A stretch of DNA of 57,661 nucleotides from an uncultured Methylocystaceae bacterium. Lineage in GTDB: Bacteria; Pseudomonadota; Alphaproteobacteria; Rhizobiales; Beijerinckiaceae. This document shows positions 16,896-27,328 of the stretch, piece by piece. The stretch is from positions 1-57,661 of the forward strand of contig CALMZV010000183.1 in assembly GCA_937870755.1 (NCBI GenBank). The letters are read 5' to 3'. The translations under genes and the position numbers were made by a program. The notes under the pieces were generated by a model. The model searched no databases. It had not been told where the DNA came from and saw only the letters and a list, made by a program, of their open reading frames with translations. Position 1 is the first letter of the stretch. Each line of letters opens with the position of its first letter.

Positions 16896-19145
16896 TCACC
16901 GATTCTCGCTGCGACGCGACAGCGATTTCGGCCGCGACACTTTCAGCGCCGCGCCGCGGCCCGACAGGCTGGGATTGGTCATGAAATACTTGTGCGCGTT
17001 GAACGGCGGCTCCTCGGCCGGCGCCGTCACGCGCACGCTCGAACCGTCCGGCAGGATTCGATAGCTTTGCTGGTTGTCCATGAAATTGGCGAGCATGATC
17101 TGGTCCAGCACCTGCTGGTGCACGGTCGGATTGGTGATCGGCAGCAACGATTCCACGCGGCGGTCGAGATTGCGCGGCATGAGATCGGCCGACGAGATGA
17201 AGACGATCGCCTTGTCGTTGGGCAGCGCCGCGCCATTGCCGAACGCGTAGACGCGCGCATGTTCGAGATAGCGGCCGATGATCGATTTCACGCGGATGTT
17301 GTCGGAAAGTCCCGGCACGCCCGGCCGCAGGCAGCAGATGCCGCGCACCACGAAATCGATCGACACGCCCGCCTGGCTTGCGCGATAGAGCGCGTCGATG
17401 ATCTCGGGATCGACCAGCGAATTGCATTTTCCCCAGATGGCGGCGGGCCGGCCCGTGCGTGCGAGCGCGATTTCCGCATCGATGTGCTCGATCAGTTTCT
17501 TCTTCAGCGAGATCGGCGACACCGCCATCCGTTCGAGGCCCGCGGGCTCGGCGTAGCCGGTGATGAAATTGAAGATGCGCGCCACGTCGCGCCCCGTCGC
17601 CGGGTCGGCGGTGAACAGCGAAATGTCGGTGTAGATGCGCGCGGTGATCGGATGGTAGTTGCCCGTGCCGACGTGGCAATAGGTGACCAGTCCTGCGCCC
17701 TCGCGCCGCACCACCATCGACAGTTTGGCGTGCGTCTTCAGTTCGATGAATCCGAACACCACCTGCGCGCCGGCGCGTTCCAGGTCGCGCGCCCAGCGGA
17801 TGTTGGCTTCCTCGTCGAACCGCGCCTTCAGCTCGACCAGCGCGGTGACGGACTTGCCCGCGTCCGCCGCCTCGATCAGCGCGCGCACGATCGGACTGTC
17901 GGAAGAGGTGCGATAGAGCGTCTGCTTGATGGCGACGACATTGGGATCGCGGGCGGCCTGCGTGAGGAACTGCACCACCACGTCGAACGATTCGTAAGGA
18001 TGATGGACGACCAGATCCTTCTGCTTGATCGCCAGGAAACAATCGCCGCCGTTCTCGCGCACGCGCTCGGGAAACCGCGGATTGTAGGGTTTGAACTTGA
18101 GGTCCGGCCTGTCGAGGCCGACGAGCGCCGAAAGGTCGTTGAGCGCCAGCATGCCGTCGAGCACGAACAGTTCGTCCTGCGCGACGTCGAGCTCCTCCAC
18201 CACGAAGGCGCGCAGTTCGTCCGGCATATGCGCCTCGACCTCGAGTCGAATGACCGTGCCGCGCCGGCGCCGCTTCAGCGCCGTCTCGAACAGCCGCACC
18301 AGATCTTCCGCCTCTTCCTCGACTTCGAGATCGCTGTCGCGGATCACGCGGAACAGCCCGCTGCCCACCACCGTGCAACCGGGAAACAGTTTGTAGGAAT
18401 GCATGAGGATCAGCGTTTCGAGCGGCATGAACCGCGCCGGCCCGCCCGTCACCGCCTCGGGAATGCGGATGAAGCGCTCGATCTTGTTGGGCATGCGCAC
18501 CAGCGCCGTGCGCCGCTGCTTGCCGTCCGGCCCGAGCAGTTCGACCGCGATGGTGAAGCCGAGATTCGGGATGAACGGAAACGGATGGGCCGGATCGACC
18601 GCCAGCGGCGTGAGCACCTGAAACACGTTCAGCACGAAATAGTCGGTCAACCACGCCTTCTCGCGCGCGTCGAGATCCTCCGGCCCCACGATGGCGATTC
18701 CGGCCTCGGCGAGTTCGGCGCGCAATTCGCGCAGCCGCAGCATCTGTTCGTCGGCCAGCAGGATCATCCGCTCGCGGATCTTGGCGAGCTGTTCGGCCGG
18801 CGTCAGCCCGTCCTGCGAACGCTCCTGCACGCCCGAGCGCACCTGGCCGCGCAAGCCCGCCACGCGCACCATGGAGAATTCGTCGAGATTGTTGGCCGAG
18901 ATCGACAGAAAGCGCAGACGCTCCAGCAGCGGATGGGCGGTGTTGGAGGCTTCCTCCAGCACGCGGCGATTGAATTCCAGCCACGACAGTTCGCGGTTGA
19001 TGAACCGCGCCGGCGAGACGGCGAGTTCGGCCGGCCGCGCGGCGATGTCGCCCAACCCGTCCATGACGGCGATATGCGCGCCCGTCCGCGCGACGCCCGT
19101 GTCGTCGGCATGTCGGCGGGCGGCGGGACGTTTGCGTTCGCTCAT
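16896..19145 (-). CDS. ppk: Polyphosphate kinase 1
   Basis: Ppk1 transfers the gamma-phosphate of ATP reversibly onto inorganic polyphosphate. The 749-residue product has the N-terminal signature [12 protein letters not shown], the head-domain [10 protein letters not shown] segment, and the first PLD-like catalytic domain with the autophosphorylated histidine in [11 protein letters not shown]. The second catalytic domain includes RGICCLRPG and the C-terminal [12 protein letters not shown]. The frame is open to 19223; the ATG at 19145 was chosen because AGGA lies 8 nt upstream and the extension resembles no Ppk. It is the first gene of the ppk-ppx pair and follows hdaA by 123 bp. Confidence 0.95.
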   Translation of the reverse strand: MSERKRPAARRHADDTGVARTGAHIAVMDGLGDIAARPAELAVSPARFINRELSWLEFNRRVLEEASNTAHPLLERLRFLSISANNLDEFSMVRVAGLRGQVRSGVQERSQDGLTPAEQLAKIRERMILLADEQMLRLRELRAELAEAGIAIVGPEDLDAREKAWLTDYFVLNVFQVLTPLAVDPAHPFPFIPNLGFTIAVELLGPDGKQRRTALVRMPNKIERFIRIPEAVTGGPARFMPLETLILMHSYKLFPGCTVVGSGLFRVIRDSDLEVEEEAEDLVRLFETALKRRRRGTVIRLEVEAHMPDELRAFVVEELDVAQDELFVLDGMLALNDLSALVGLDRPDLKFKPYNPRFPERVRENGGDCFLAIKQKDLVVHHPYESFDVVVQFLTQAARDPNVVAIKQTLYRTSSDSPIVRALIEAADAGKSVTALVELKARFDEEANIRWARDLERAGAQVVFGFIELKTHAKLSMVVRREGAGLVTYCHVGTGNYHPITARIYTDISLFTADPATGRDVARIFNFITGYAEPAGLERMAVSPISLKKKLIEHIDAEIALARTGRPAAIWGKCNSLVDPEIIDALYRASQAGVSIDFVVRGICCLRPGVPGLSDNIRVKSIIGRYLEHARVYAFGNGAALPNDKAIVFISSADLMPRNLDRRVESLLPITNPTVHQQVLDQIMLANFMDNQQSYRILPDGSSVRVTAPAEEPPFNAHKYFMTNPSLSGRGAALKVSRPKSLSRRSENR

Positions 19146-19268
19146 CGGTCGTTCCTGGTTCGGGCGTCGTCGGATCATTTTATCGGCAATGACTGAAAAT
19201 CCGCAGCCCCGCCCTGCGGTCAATCGCCGCCAGGCGGCGACCGATGGAATGGGATCGGCGTGTCACGA

Positions 19269-19961
19269 TCAATCGCTGCGCGCCAGCCGCTCGATCATGT
19301 CGGCGGCCATGGGGCGGGTGATCTTGCGGCCGCGCGCCAGCGCCTCCTCGTCGAGCGCGCGCACCAGCGCCCGCGCGTCGTCCAGCGACCGGCCGATCCG
19401 CAGCGCCATGTAGTCGACAAGACTCTCCTCCACCGCCAGCTGCCGGTCGGCGAACAGCTTGACCAGCACCGCGCGCACCAGTTCGTCGTCCGGCGGCTCG
19501 ATGGTCGCGCGCGCCGCCCGCCGCAGGCGGGACAGAAGGTCGGGCAGTTTCAGCCCCCACGTCTCGGGCGGCGCGCTGGCGGTGATGAGCAGCGAGGCGC
19601 CGGATTCCTGCACCAGATTGAACAGATGAAACAGGCCGCGCGCGTCGCCCACCTCATCGGCGTCCTCCAGAAGGATGTTGCGGCCGTAGAGCGCGCCCAG
19701 GCTCGCGTCCGCCCGCACCTGGTGGGGCGGGGCGATGACCGCCTGCGCGCGCCGCGCCCAGATCGTGGCCAGATGGCTCTTGCCGCCGCCGGCCGGCGCG
19801 ATGAGGAGCAGCGCGGGATCGGGCCAGTCGGGCCACGACGTCACCAGCGCGAAAGCGCCCGCGTTCGACGGCGAGACGAGAAAATCCTCTTCGCCGAACC
19901 GCGGCTGCGGCGCGAATTCGAACGCCAGCTGGCGCACGGCTTCCGATTTCTTGTCGCTCAT
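19269..19961 (-). CDS. hdaA: HdaA, DnaA-related regulator of replication initiation
   Basis: HdaA works with the beta clamp to stimulate ATP hydrolysis by DnaA and so limits re-initiation. The 230-residue protein is a lone AAA+ domain without the DNA-binding domain IV of DnaA. It has an N-terminal clamp-binding motif (QLAFEF, residues 11-16), a Walker A (APAGGGKSHL, Lys61) and a Walker B-like ILLEDADEV (about 96-104). The neighbours, an AI-2E/PerM transporter upstream (10 bp away) and ppk downstream, are the standard alphaproteobacterial context for hdaA. Confidence 0.9.
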   Translation of the reverse strand: MSDKKSEAVRQLAFEFAPQPRFGEEDFLVSPSNAGAFALVTSWPDWPDPALLLIAPAGGGKSHLATIWARRAQAVIAPPHQVRADASLGALYGRNILLEDADEVGDARGLFHLFNLVQESGASLLITASAPPETWGLKLPDLLSRLRRAARATIEPPDDELVRAVLVKLFADRQLAVEESLVDYMALRIGRSLDDARALVRALDEEALARGRKITRPMAADMIERLARSD

Positions 19962-19971
19962 GACCGGCCGC

Positions 19972-21180
19972 TCACGCGCCGCCCTGCGCGCCGGGGTCGC
20001 CCGGCCCGCTCGCGGCCACGTCGCCCACGATCAACGTCTGCGGCGTGCGCCCGAGGTAGAACGGGCTGGTGCGGTAGCGCGCGAGCGCAAACCGCGACAA
20101 TACGCCGATGGCCGCCGCCGCGGGCACTGCGACGATCAGGCCCGTGAAGCCGAACAGCGAGCCGCCGGCCAGCAGCGCGAACATCAACCACACCGGATGC
20201 AGTCCCACCGATCCGCCGACCAGTTTGGGTGACAGGAAATTGCCTTCCAGAAACTGGCCCGTTCCCACCACCGCCAGCGCCATCGCCAGCATTTTCCAGT
20301 CCGGCCATCCCTGCACCAGCGCCACGATCGCCGAAACCACCAGCGCCGTCAGCGAGCCGACATAGGGAATGAACGAGAGCACGCCCGCCGTCACCCCGAT
20401 GAGGAACCCGAAATTCAGTCCGATGAGCGACAGGCCGATCCCATACCACAGGCCCAGAAACAGGCAGACCAGCGATTGCCCGCGCACGAAGCCGGCGAGC
20501 GCCCGGTCTATGTCGCGGGCGAGCGCGCGCGCCTGCGGCCGCAAACGCGGCGGCACCAGCGACTCCAGGGACTCCATCATGTGCCGCCAGTCGATCAGAA
20601 TGTAGAAGGCCACGACCGGCGTCACGACAATCAGCGACGCGAGACCGAACAGCGCCGCCCCGCCCGTCACCAGCGATTTCAGGAGCGCGCCGAACCAGCG
20701 CACCCCCTCGCCCACCAGATCGCCGATCGACTTCTGCAGATCGCCCGAGGTGTCCCCGCCCGGCGCCAGACCGTATTTCTGCAACAGATCGCCGACCCAG
20801 GAATGAAGCAGCTTGCCGCCCGTTTCCGACAGCACGCCCTGCAGGCGCGCGACGATGCGCGGCGCATCCTGCGCGAAACTCGCGAGCTGGTGGCCGAGCG
20901 CCGGCAGGATCAGCACCAGCGCCACCACGAGCGCGATCAGGAACACCGCCAGGATCAGCACCGCCGCGCCCAGCCGGTTCAGCCCCATCTTCTCCAGCCG
21001 GTTGGCCACGGGATCGAGCAGATAACCGAGCGCGATGCCGGCGACGAACGGCGTCAGCACCCCTGAGAACATCCAGAGGAACAGGGCGATGGCGCCGACC
21101 GCGATCGCCCACGGCGCAAGCCGCCGCACGAAGGCGGAGTCGGGCGGCGGCGGCGGCGCGATCTGCGAAGTTTCGGTCAT
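19972..21180 (-). CDS. AI-2E family transporter (PerM-like)
   Basis: This 402-residue inner-membrane protein has about seven or eight hydrophobic helices, with a large soluble segment between about 105 and 185 as in the PerM/AI-2E exporter family. The conserved C-terminal segments [18 protein letters not shown] and [17 protein letters not shown] are clear. Substrates are uncertain for most members. It sits in a run with a CDP-alcohol phosphatidyltransferase (6 bp upstream) and hdaA (10 bp downstream), probably one transcript. Confidence 0.9.
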   Translation of the reverse strand: MTETSQIAPPPPPDSAFVRRLAPWAIAVGAIALFLWMFSGVLTPFVAGIALGYLLDPVANRLEKMGLNRLGAAVLILAVFLIALVVALVLILPALGHQLASFAQDAPRIVARLQGVLSETGGKLLHSWVGDLLQKYGLAPGGDTSGDLQKSIGDLVGEGVRWFGALLKSLVTGGAALFGLASLIVVTPVVAFYILIDWRHMMESLESLVPPRLRPQARALARDIDRALAGFVRGQSLVCLFLGLWYGIGLSLIGLNFGFLIGVTAGVLSFIPYVGSLTALVVSAIVALVQGWPDWKMLAMALAVVGTGQFLEGNFLSPKLVGGSVGLHPVWLMFALLAGGSLFGFTGLIVAVPAAAAIGVLSRFALARYRTSPFYLGRTPQTLIVGDVAASGPGDPGAQGGA

Positions 21181-21186
21181 TCGATC

Positions 21187-21750
21187 CTACAGTCGCATGT
21201 GCCGGAACCAGGGCGCCAGATAGGCGCCGAGCGAGGCGAGCGTCAACGCCGCCACCCCATAGACCGCGACGGTAAAGCTGGCCCCGAGCGCAAATCCGAA
21301 CGCCTTGGAGGCGAGCACCAGCGCCGCGAACGCAAGCTGCGCCGCCGTATTGACCTTGGAGACGAACAGCGGCCGGATTTCCACCGGATTGTCGACCAGC
21401 CAGGCCACGATCACGCCGCCCACGATCATGAGATCGCGCGAGACGACGAGAATGGCCAGCGCCGGCGGAATGGCCTGCGAGACGCCGAGCGCGACATAGA
21501 TGGAAACGAGCAGCGTCTTGTCGGCGATGGGGTCGAGCACCGCGCCGATGTCGGTGCGCAGGTCGAACGTCTTGGCGAGCCAGCCGTCGAGCGCGTCCGA
21601 AACACCCGCCACGACGAAGGCGACGCACGCCTCCATCCACCGGCCGCTGGCGATCATGGCGATGATGACGGGCGCCAGAATGAGCCGCCCGAGCGTGATC
21701 ATGTTCGGCAGCGAGCCGAAATTCCGCAGACTGAACTCCTTGCGCGGCAT
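21187..21750 (-). CDS. CDP-alcohol phosphatidyltransferase family protein (PgsA-like)
   Basis: The 187-residue multi-spanning membrane protein has the family catalytic motif D-x2-D-G-x2-A-x9-G-x3-D-x3-[10 protein letters not shown] begins it and GAVLDPIAD ends it (about residues 52-78). All four aspartates are present. The usual Arg after Ala (DGxxAR) is Lys here. It probably makes a phosphatidylglycerophosphate or related lipid from CDP-diacylglycerol. It is the first gene of a minus-strand run with the PerM-like gene and hdaA, and is divergent from purM. Confidence 0.85.
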   Translation of the reverse strand: MPRKEFSLRNFGSLPNMITLGRLILAPVIIAMIASGRWMEACVAFVVAGVSDALDGWLAKTFDLRTDIGAVLDPIADKTLLVSIYVALGVSQAIPPALAILVVSRDLMIVGGVIVAWLVDNPVEIRPLFVSKVNTAAQLAFAALVLASKAFGFALGASFTVAVYGVAALTLASLGAYLAPWFRHMRL

Positions 21751-21900
21751 GATGCGACGGTTTGCGCCCCTGTTGCGCCGCCATTTGTCCCCGCGCGGGC
21801 CGAACGGGTCAAGTCGCCGACCCGGTCCCTGTCTGTCCCGGGGCGCCGTCCCTTGTCACGGCAGGCCGCAAAAGCTATTGCCCGCGCACGAGGTGAGCAC

Positions 21901-22968
21901 ATGACCGACAAGAAGCCGGGCGGCATGACCTATGCGCAGGCGGGCGTCGATATCGACGCCGGCGCCCGCATGGTCGAACTCATCAAGCCGCATCTGAGCG
22001 CCACCCGCCGCCCCGGCGCCGACGCCGAGATTGGCGGGTTCGGCGGCCTGTTCGACCTGAAGGCTGCCGGTTTCCGCGATCCCGTGCTGGTCGCCGCCAA
22101 CGACGGCGTCGGCACCAAGGTCAAGATCGCCATCGAGAGCGGCATCCACGACACGGTGGGCGTCGATCTCGTCGCCATGTGCGTCAACGATCTGGTGGTG
22201 CAGGGCGCCGAACCGCTCTTCTTCCTCGATTATTACGCCACCGGCCGGCTCGACCCGGAAGAAGGCGCGGCCATCGTCAAGGGCGTCGCCGCCGGTTGCA
22301 TCGAATCCGGCTGCGCGCTGATCGGCGGCGAGACGGCGGAAATGCCGGGCCTCTATGCGCGCGGCGACTACGATCTGGCGGGCTTCGCGGTTGGCGCGGC
22401 CGAGCGCGACCGGCTGCTGCCGCGCGCGGACGTGGCGGCGGGCGACGTGCTGATCGGCCTGCCCTCCTCCGGCGTCCATTCCAACGGGTTCTCGCTCGTT
22501 CGGCGCATCGTCGACAGGACGGGCCTGAATTGGGACGCGCCCGCCCCCTTCGCACCCGGCCGGACGCTCGCGCGCGCGCTGCTGACGCCGACGCGCCTCT
22601 ATGTGAAGCCGCTGCTGGCGGCCCTGAAGGCGACCGACGCCATCGCCGCGCTCGCCCACATCACCGGCGGCGGCTTTCCCGAAAACATTCCGCGCGTGCT
22701 GCCGAAAGGTCTGGGCGTTGCGCTCGATCTTGCCGCCATTCCGGTCCTGCCGGTTTTCGCATGGCTGGCGCGGGAGGGCGGCGTCGCCGAAAGCGAGATG
22801 CTGCGCACCTTCAACTGCGGGATCGGCATGGTGGTCGTCGCGCGCCGCGCGGGGGCCGAGGAAGCCCGCGCGGCGCTCGCGGCCCAGGGGCTGGAGCCGG
22901 TCGTCATCGGCGAGGTCGTCGCCGCCGGCGGCGAGCGGGTGACGACGCGCGGAAAGCTCGCACTGTGA
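21901..22968 (+). CDS. purM: Phosphoribosylformylglycinamidine cyclo-ligase
   Basis: PurM closes the imidazole ring to form AIR in de novo purine synthesis. The 355-residue protein shows the PurM/SelD family features: [32 protein letters not shown], the GGETAEMPG loop and [12 protein letters not shown]. The ATG at 21901 has GAGGTGA 7 nt upstream. The last four bases overlap the GTG start of purN, so the two are translationally coupled. Confidence 0.96.
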   Translation: MTDKKPGGMTYAQAGVDIDAGARMVELIKPHLSATRRPGADAEIGGFGGLFDLKAAGFRDPVLVAANDGVGTKVKIAIESGIHDTVGVDLVAMCVNDLVVQGAEPLFFLDYYATGRLDPEEGAAIVKGVAAGCIESGCALIGGETAEMPGLYARGDYDLAGFAVGAAERDRLLPRADVAAGDVLIGLPSSGVHSNGFSLVRRIVDRTGLNWDAPAPFAPGRTLARALLTPTRLYVKPLLAALKATDAIAALAHITGGGFPENIPRVLPKGLGVALDLAAIPVLPVFAWLAREGGVAESEMLRTFNCGIGMVVVARRAGAEEARAALAAQGLEPVVIGEVVAAGGERVTTRGKLAL

Positions 22969-23624
22969 AAAAGAAGAGGGTCGCCATCCTGATCTCCGGG
23001 CGCGGCTCCAACATGCGCGCGCTGGTGGAGGCCGCCCGCGCGCCGGACTATCCGGCCGAGATTTCGCTGGTGCTGTCCAATCGCCCGCAGGCGGCCGGTC
23101 TCGCATGGGCGAAGGCGCAGGGCCTGGCGACGGCCCTCGTCGACCACAAGGCGCACGCCGACCGCGAGGCGTTCGAGCGCGCCATGCAGACGACGCTCGA
23201 GGCGCATGGAACGGAACTCGTTTGCCTCGCCGGCTTCATGCGCCTGCTGACGCCGTGGTTCGTGGAGAAATGGCAGGGGCGGATGCTCAACATCCACCCC
23301 GCGCTGCTGCCGCTCTATCGCGGCCTGCACACGCACGAACGCGCGATCGCCGACGGCGTGAAGGTGCATGGCTGCACGGTCCATTTCGTCGTGCCGGAAA
23401 TGGACGAAGGCCCGATCGTCGAACAGGAAACCGTCCGTGTGCGCGACGACGACACGCCCGACGCGCTCGCCGCGCGGGTGCTGGAGCAGGAAAACCGCAT
23501 CTATCCGCGCGCGCTGGCGCTGGTCGCCGGCGAACAGGTGGTCGTGCGCGGCAACCGCGTGCTGATGCGGGAGGGCCGCGAACCGGGCGCGCCTACGCGG
23601 GCAGGACGATCACCTTCGTCTTGA
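22965..23624 (+). CDS. purN: Phosphoribosylglycinamide formyltransferase
   Basis: PurN transfers the formyl group of 10-formyltetrahydrofolate to GAR. The 219-residue protein has the N-terminal [12 protein letters not shown], the catalytic [16 protein letters not shown] and MDEGPIVEQ segments with the conserved Asn, His and Asp. It starts with GTG inside the purM stop (GTGA overlap). Its last 32 bp overlap the end of the convergent YkuD-like gene, so the two mRNAs share complementary 3' ends. Confidence 0.95.
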   Translation: MKKKRVAILISGRGSNMRALVEAARAPDYPAEISLVLSNRPQAAGLAWAKAQGLATALVDHKAHADREAFERAMQTTLEAHGTELVCLAGFMRLLTPWFVEKWQGRMLNIHPALLPLYRGLHTHERAIADGVKVHGCTVHFVVPEMDEGPIVEQETVRVRDDDTPDALAARVLEQENRIYPRALALVAGEQVVVRGNRVLMREGREPGAPTRAGRSPSS

Positions 23625-24297
23625 CGGGCGTTCGCGAATAAAGGTCCAGCATGTCCTGCGTGAGCAGGCCGGTGCAGCCGCTCGTCATGCCGGTTCCGAT
23701 CGTCTCGGGGTCGCTGGTGCTGTAGATCGTGTAGAGCGTGTAGCGCCCGTTCTGATAGAGGTAGAGGGTGCGGGCGCCGAGCGGATTGTCCGGCCCGCCC
23801 GGCATCCCGCGCGCATATTTGCGCGACTCCGGCTGGCGCTGCATCATTTCCTTCGGCGGCGTCCAGACCGGCCATTCGGCCTTGCGCCCGACATAGGCGT
23901 CGCCGCTCCACAGAAACCCTTCGCGTCCGACATTGGCGCCGTAACGGGTGGCGACGCCGTCGCCTTCGATGCGGTAGACGTAGTAGTTGCCGGGATCGAC
24001 GATGATCGTGCCGGGCGCTTCCTTGCTCGGATAGCTTATCCTCTTGCGAAAATACTTCGGGTCGAGCTTGCTGATGTCGACGGCCTGGATCGGGAATTTG
24101 GCGTCGGGCGCCATCGCATACATCTTCGACGCTTCGGCGAGGCTCACGCCCTCGGTCGTTGCGCACCCGGCGAGCCCGAGCGCGCCGAGACCGGCGGCGG
24201 AGCCGAACAGAAACGACCGGCGGTCGAGCCCCCGCGACCGAGGTCCCGGCGGAACGTCCTCGTTGCTTCCGCAGGCCATTTCCTTGTCCAAGATCAT
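23593..24297 (-). CDS. YkuD (L,D-transpeptidase)-like Tat lipoprotein lacking histidine
   Basis: The 234-residue product has a twin-arginine signal (RRSFLFG, residues 26-32) ending in a lipobox LAGC (Cys45), so it is likely a lipoprotein exported by Tat. Residues about 95-234 match the YkuD fold: NYYVYRI, GANVGREGF, GGPDNPLGARTLYL and the final SGCTGLL with the nucleophile position Cys208. In canonical enzymes the catalytic His lies in an IHGT motif; the matching segment is IYSTSDPETIG, with Tyr192 at that place. The SHGCIR motif reads TSGCTG. The whole protein contains no His. Related Rhizobiales proteins often have SSGC, but loss of the first His argues against standard transpeptidation. 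An ATG at 24279 is an alternative start. Confidence 0.8.
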   Translation of the reverse strand: MILDKEMACGSNEDVPPGPRSRGLDRRSFLFGSAAGLGALGLAGCATTEGVSLAEASKMYAMAPDAKFPIQAVDISKLDPKYFRKRISYPSKEAPGTIIVDPGNYYVYRIEGDGVATRYGANVGREGFLWSGDAYVGRKAEWPVWTPPKEMMQRQPESRKYARGMPGGPDNPLGARTLYLYQNGRYTLYTIYSTSDPETIGTGMTSGCTGLLTQDMLDLYSRTPVKTKVIVLPA

Positions 24298-24435
24298 GAT
24301 GTCGGGTTCCCATGTCCGTCGGGCGGCCGCCAGGCGCGCCGCCGCGAAACCGCTGGAGGTCTGTCCGGCGGCCAGATTGCCGCCAGGGGGCGCCATTGGC
24401 AACCCCGGACGCCGGCGGCCTGAAGCGCCTGATCT

Positions 24436-26520
24436 TCAGCTCGCCTTCCGCAGCCACACCCGGTTGTCGTGGAATGCGGCCCCGCCGAACGGGGCGGCCG
24501 GGTCGGCGCCGGTCAGCACGTTGATCCCCTGCCCGTCGACGAACGCGCTGTTGGGCCAGATACCCTCGGCGATCAGCACGCCGCGCCGCACGCCGTCGAA
24601 CAGTTTCGCATGCAGCCGGACGCGCCCGCGCGCGTTGCCGAGCGTGACGAGATCGCCGTCCGCCACGTCCGCCGCCGCCGCGTCCTGCGGGTGGACCATC
24701 ACGCTGGGACGCATTTCCTTCGCGCGCGAGGTCGGCGTTTCGGTGAAGGTCGAATTCAGGAACTGCCGCGCCGGGCTCGTCGCCAGCCGGAACGGATGTT
24801 CGTCATCGGCCTCCTCGATCGCGGTCCAGTGATCCGGCAGTTTCGGCAGGTCGCGCCACGGGCCCATCAGGCCGTTATGCGAGAACGGCGTGCGCGCCCA
24901 ATCCGGCTTGAACCGGAACTTTCCGTCCGGCCAGCGGAACCCCCTGGCGAAATGGGCGCTCTCGAAGGGCGGCTGGGCGTCGAGCCAGTTGACGCGCTCC
25001 AGCGCCGCGATCCCACCCCAGCCGGAATCGCGCAGGGTGACGTCGATCAGTTCGCGCGCGCTCATCTCGAAGCCGCGATGCGCTGCGCCGAGCCGCGTCG
25101 CCAGCGCGCAAATGACCTCGTGGTTCGAACGGCATTCGCCCGGCGGCTCGGCCAGTTTCGGCCCGAAGCCGAGATATTGATGCCCGCCGCCCGTGTAGAA
25201 ATCGTCGTGTTCGAGAAACATCGTGGCCGGCAGCACGATGTCGGCGATGCGCGCGGTGTCGGTCATGAACTGTTCGTGCACGGCCACGAACAGGTCCTCG
25301 CGCGCGAACCCCTCGCGCACGCGGTTCTGGTCCGGCGCAACGCAGGCGGGATTGGTGTTCTGGATCAGCATCGCCGTCACGGGCGGACCACCCTGCAACG
25401 CCTGCGCGTCGCCGGTCAGAATGGCGCCGATGCGCGACTGGTCGAGCGCGCGCGTGGAACGGTCGATCAGGTCCGCGCCCTCCACCACCGCCTGATTGAG
25501 GTGGAAGATCGCCCCGTTGTTGTGAAAGGCGCCGCCGCCTTCGAGCGCCCACGCGCCCGTGACCGCCGCGATGGAGGCGGCCGCGTGCATGTTCGCCGCG
25601 CCGTTGCGGCTGCGCGAAAACCCGTAGCCGAGCCGGAAGAACGTGCGCTTGCGCGCGCCCACCAGCCGCGCGAATTCCTCGATCTCGGCGACGCTCAGAC
25701 CCGTGATCGCGCTCGCCCATTCGGGCGTGCGGGTTTGCAGATGCGCCTCCAGTTCGTCCGGGGCGTCGGTGAATTTGGCGAGAAATTCGCGATCCGCGAA
25801 TCCTTCGCGAAACAGCACGTGCATGACGCCGCAGGCGAGCGCGCCGTCCGTGCCGGGGCGCAGGACGAGGCCCAGATCGGCCTGCTGCATCGTCGCGTTG
25901 CGGTAGACGTCCACGACCACGATCTTCGCGCCGCGTTCCTTGCCCGCGCGCATGGCGTGGGTCATCACGTTCACCTGCGTGGCGACGGCGTTCGTGCCCC
26001 AGATGACGAGACAGTCCGTTTTCGCCATTTCGCGCGGATCAGGCCCCATCAGCCGGCCGACGCCGGCGATATAGCCCGGCCAGGCGAGATTGATGCAGAT
26101 GGTGGAATAGAACCGCGAGTATTTCTTGGCGTGCGTGAGGCGATTGAGGCCGTCGCGCATGACGCGACCCATCGTGCCGGCGTAATAATAGGGCCAGACG
26201 GCCTGCGAGCCGTGGCGCGCTTCGGCCGCCAGAAACCGTTCGGCGATCTCGTCGAGCGCCGCATCCCACGAAATGCGCGCGAACGCGCCCGATCCCTTCG
26301 GCCCGACACGCTTCAGCGGATGGGTCAGGCGGTCCGGGTGGTGAACGCGCTCGGCATAGCGCGCGACCTTCGCGCAGACCACGCCGGCCGTATACGTCTG
26401 AACCGACGATCCGCGAATGCGGCCGATGCGCCCGTCGCCGCCGACCTCCACATCGAGCGCGCAGGCCGAGGGACAATCGTGCGGGCAGGTCGAGTGACGG
26501 ATGTGCGGTTGCGCGCTCAT
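24436..26520 (-). CDS. Molybdopterin-dependent oxidoreductase (formate dehydrogenase/DMSO reductase superfamily)
   Basis: The 694-residue protein begins with a [4Fe-4S] site Cys12, Cys16, Cys20 and Cys49 (CPHDCPSAC...C), followed by the Mo-bis-MGD domains: WPYYYAGTMG, CINLAWPGYIAGVG, VIWGTNAVATQ, the RNGAANMHAAA region and a C-terminal molydopterin dinucleotide-binding domain (about 580-690, LVTLGNARGRVRLHAKLFDGV). There is no Tat signal, so it is probably cytoplasmic. No electron-transfer subunit lies nearby. It belongs to COG0243-type enzymes, and substrate cannot be assigned. The ATG at 26520 places the Cys cluster at the usual distance; it is divergent from a secreted-protein gene. Confidence 0.88.
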   Translation of the reverse strand: MSAQPHIRHSTCPHDCPSACALDVEVGGDGRIGRIRGSSVQTYTAGVVCAKVARYAERVHHPDRLTHPLKRVGPKGSGAFARISWDAALDEIAERFLAAEARHGSQAVWPYYYAGTMGRVMRDGLNRLTHAKKYSRFYSTICINLAWPGYIAGVGRLMGPDPREMAKTDCLVIWGTNAVATQVNVMTHAMRAGKERGAKIVVVDVYRNATMQQADLGLVLRPGTDGALACGVMHVLFREGFADREFLAKFTDAPDELEAHLQTRTPEWASAITGLSVAEIEEFARLVGARKRTFFRLGYGFSRSRNGAANMHAAASIAAVTGAWALEGGGAFHNNGAIFHLNQAVVEGADLIDRSTRALDQSRIGAILTGDAQALQGGPPVTAMLIQNTNPACVAPDQNRVREGFAREDLFVAVHEQFMTDTARIADIVLPATMFLEHDDFYTGGGHQYLGFGPKLAEPPGECRSNHEVICALATRLGAAHRGFEMSARELIDVTLRDSGWGGIAALERVNWLDAQPPFESAHFARGFRWPDGKFRFKPDWARTPFSHNGLMGPWRDLPKLPDHWTAIEEADDEHPFRLATSPARQFLNSTFTETPTSRAKEMRPSVMVHPQDAAAADVADGDLVTLGNARGRVRLHAKLFDGVRRGVLIAEGIWPNSAFVDGQGINVLTGADPAAPFGGAAFHDNRVWLRKAS

Positions 26521-26685
26521 ATCGACAGTCCGGGTGGAAACTTCCGCGCCATACTTTCCATGCCATGCGGCCTTTTGTCGAATTTCGGACCCGCCGCCGC
26601 AGCCGGCGCAAAATTCCGCGATGTGCGCAAAAATACGGAACCATCGCCCTCGTTGCGGCATTGAAGCCCAATGGGGAGTCGGGTT

Positions 26686-27309
26686 ATGTCTCGTTCATTC
26701 CTTTTTAGCCCGTTTGCGTTCGCCATGATTTCCAGACGAGTCATTTTCGCCCTTGGAACCCTGCTTGCCGGTTCCGCCCTGGCCACGCCAGCCACCGCGC
26801 AATCTCTGTTCGACATTCTGTTCGGCACGCAACGCCGCACGGTCGTCTACGCGCCGGCGCCGCCGTCCTTTCAGGACGAGCGGATGATGCGGCGCGAGCG
26901 CGTCCGGCGCGATGCCGCCCGCGCGCAGGCCGAGGCGCGTCGGCGCGTCGAACGCGCGGCCGCCCACGCCAAGGGCGGCGGCGTCGGCGGCAAGATGGAG
27001 GCGCTCGCCCCACTGCCCGGCGTGAGGACGGGGTCCATCGCGCATTTCGCGGCCGACCCCACGCTGCGCCCCGGCGATGTCGTGGTGACCACGAACGGCT
27101 TCATGGTCTATCGCGGCGGCCACAGCGAAAAATCCTTCGCGCGCATCGGCTCGGGCCGTCCGGCGCTCGCCACGCTCGAAAAAGCCAGCCGTGGCGCCGC
27201 GCCGCAGGCGTTCGTGGCGCGCACGCCGCTGGCCGTCAGCGGCGAGCCGCAGCTCATCAAGGCGGTCGCAACGCAGGCCCGCGACGAGGCCGAAGCCTCG
27301 GTCAACTGA
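26686..27309 (+). CDS. Exported protein of unknown function
   Basis: The 207-residue product has a long signal sequence (core MISRRVIFALGTLLAGSALATPATAQ within residues 14-39), then SLFDILFG, an Arg/Ala-rich helical stretch likely to form a coiled coil (about 65-100), and a C-terminal region with a VYRGGHSEKSFARIG segment. I recognise no named domain. The ATG at 26686 has a GGGGAG 8 nt upstream; an internal ATG at 26725 gives a shorter signal but has no ribosome site. It ends 20 bp from the tandem repeat covering the valS end. Confidence 0.65.
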   Translation: MSRSFLFSPFAFAMISRRVIFALGTLLAGSALATPATAQSLFDILFGTQRRTVVYAPAPPSFQDERMMRRERVRRDAARAQAEARRRVERAAAHAKGGGVGGKMEALAPLPGVRTGSIAHFAADPTLRPGDVVVTTNGFMVYRGGHSEKSFARIGSGRPALATLEKASRGAAPQAFVARTPLAVSGEPQLIKAVATQARDEAEASVN

Positions 27310-27328
27310 ACCGCCGACGGAGCCGGCC

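Noticed and set aside
14194-18984. Very long minus-strand open frame of 1596 codons
   Set aside because: It covers NMO, ppx and part of ppk out of frame. Its product is Arg/Ala/Gly-rich with no domain, as expected from GC-rich shadow frames.
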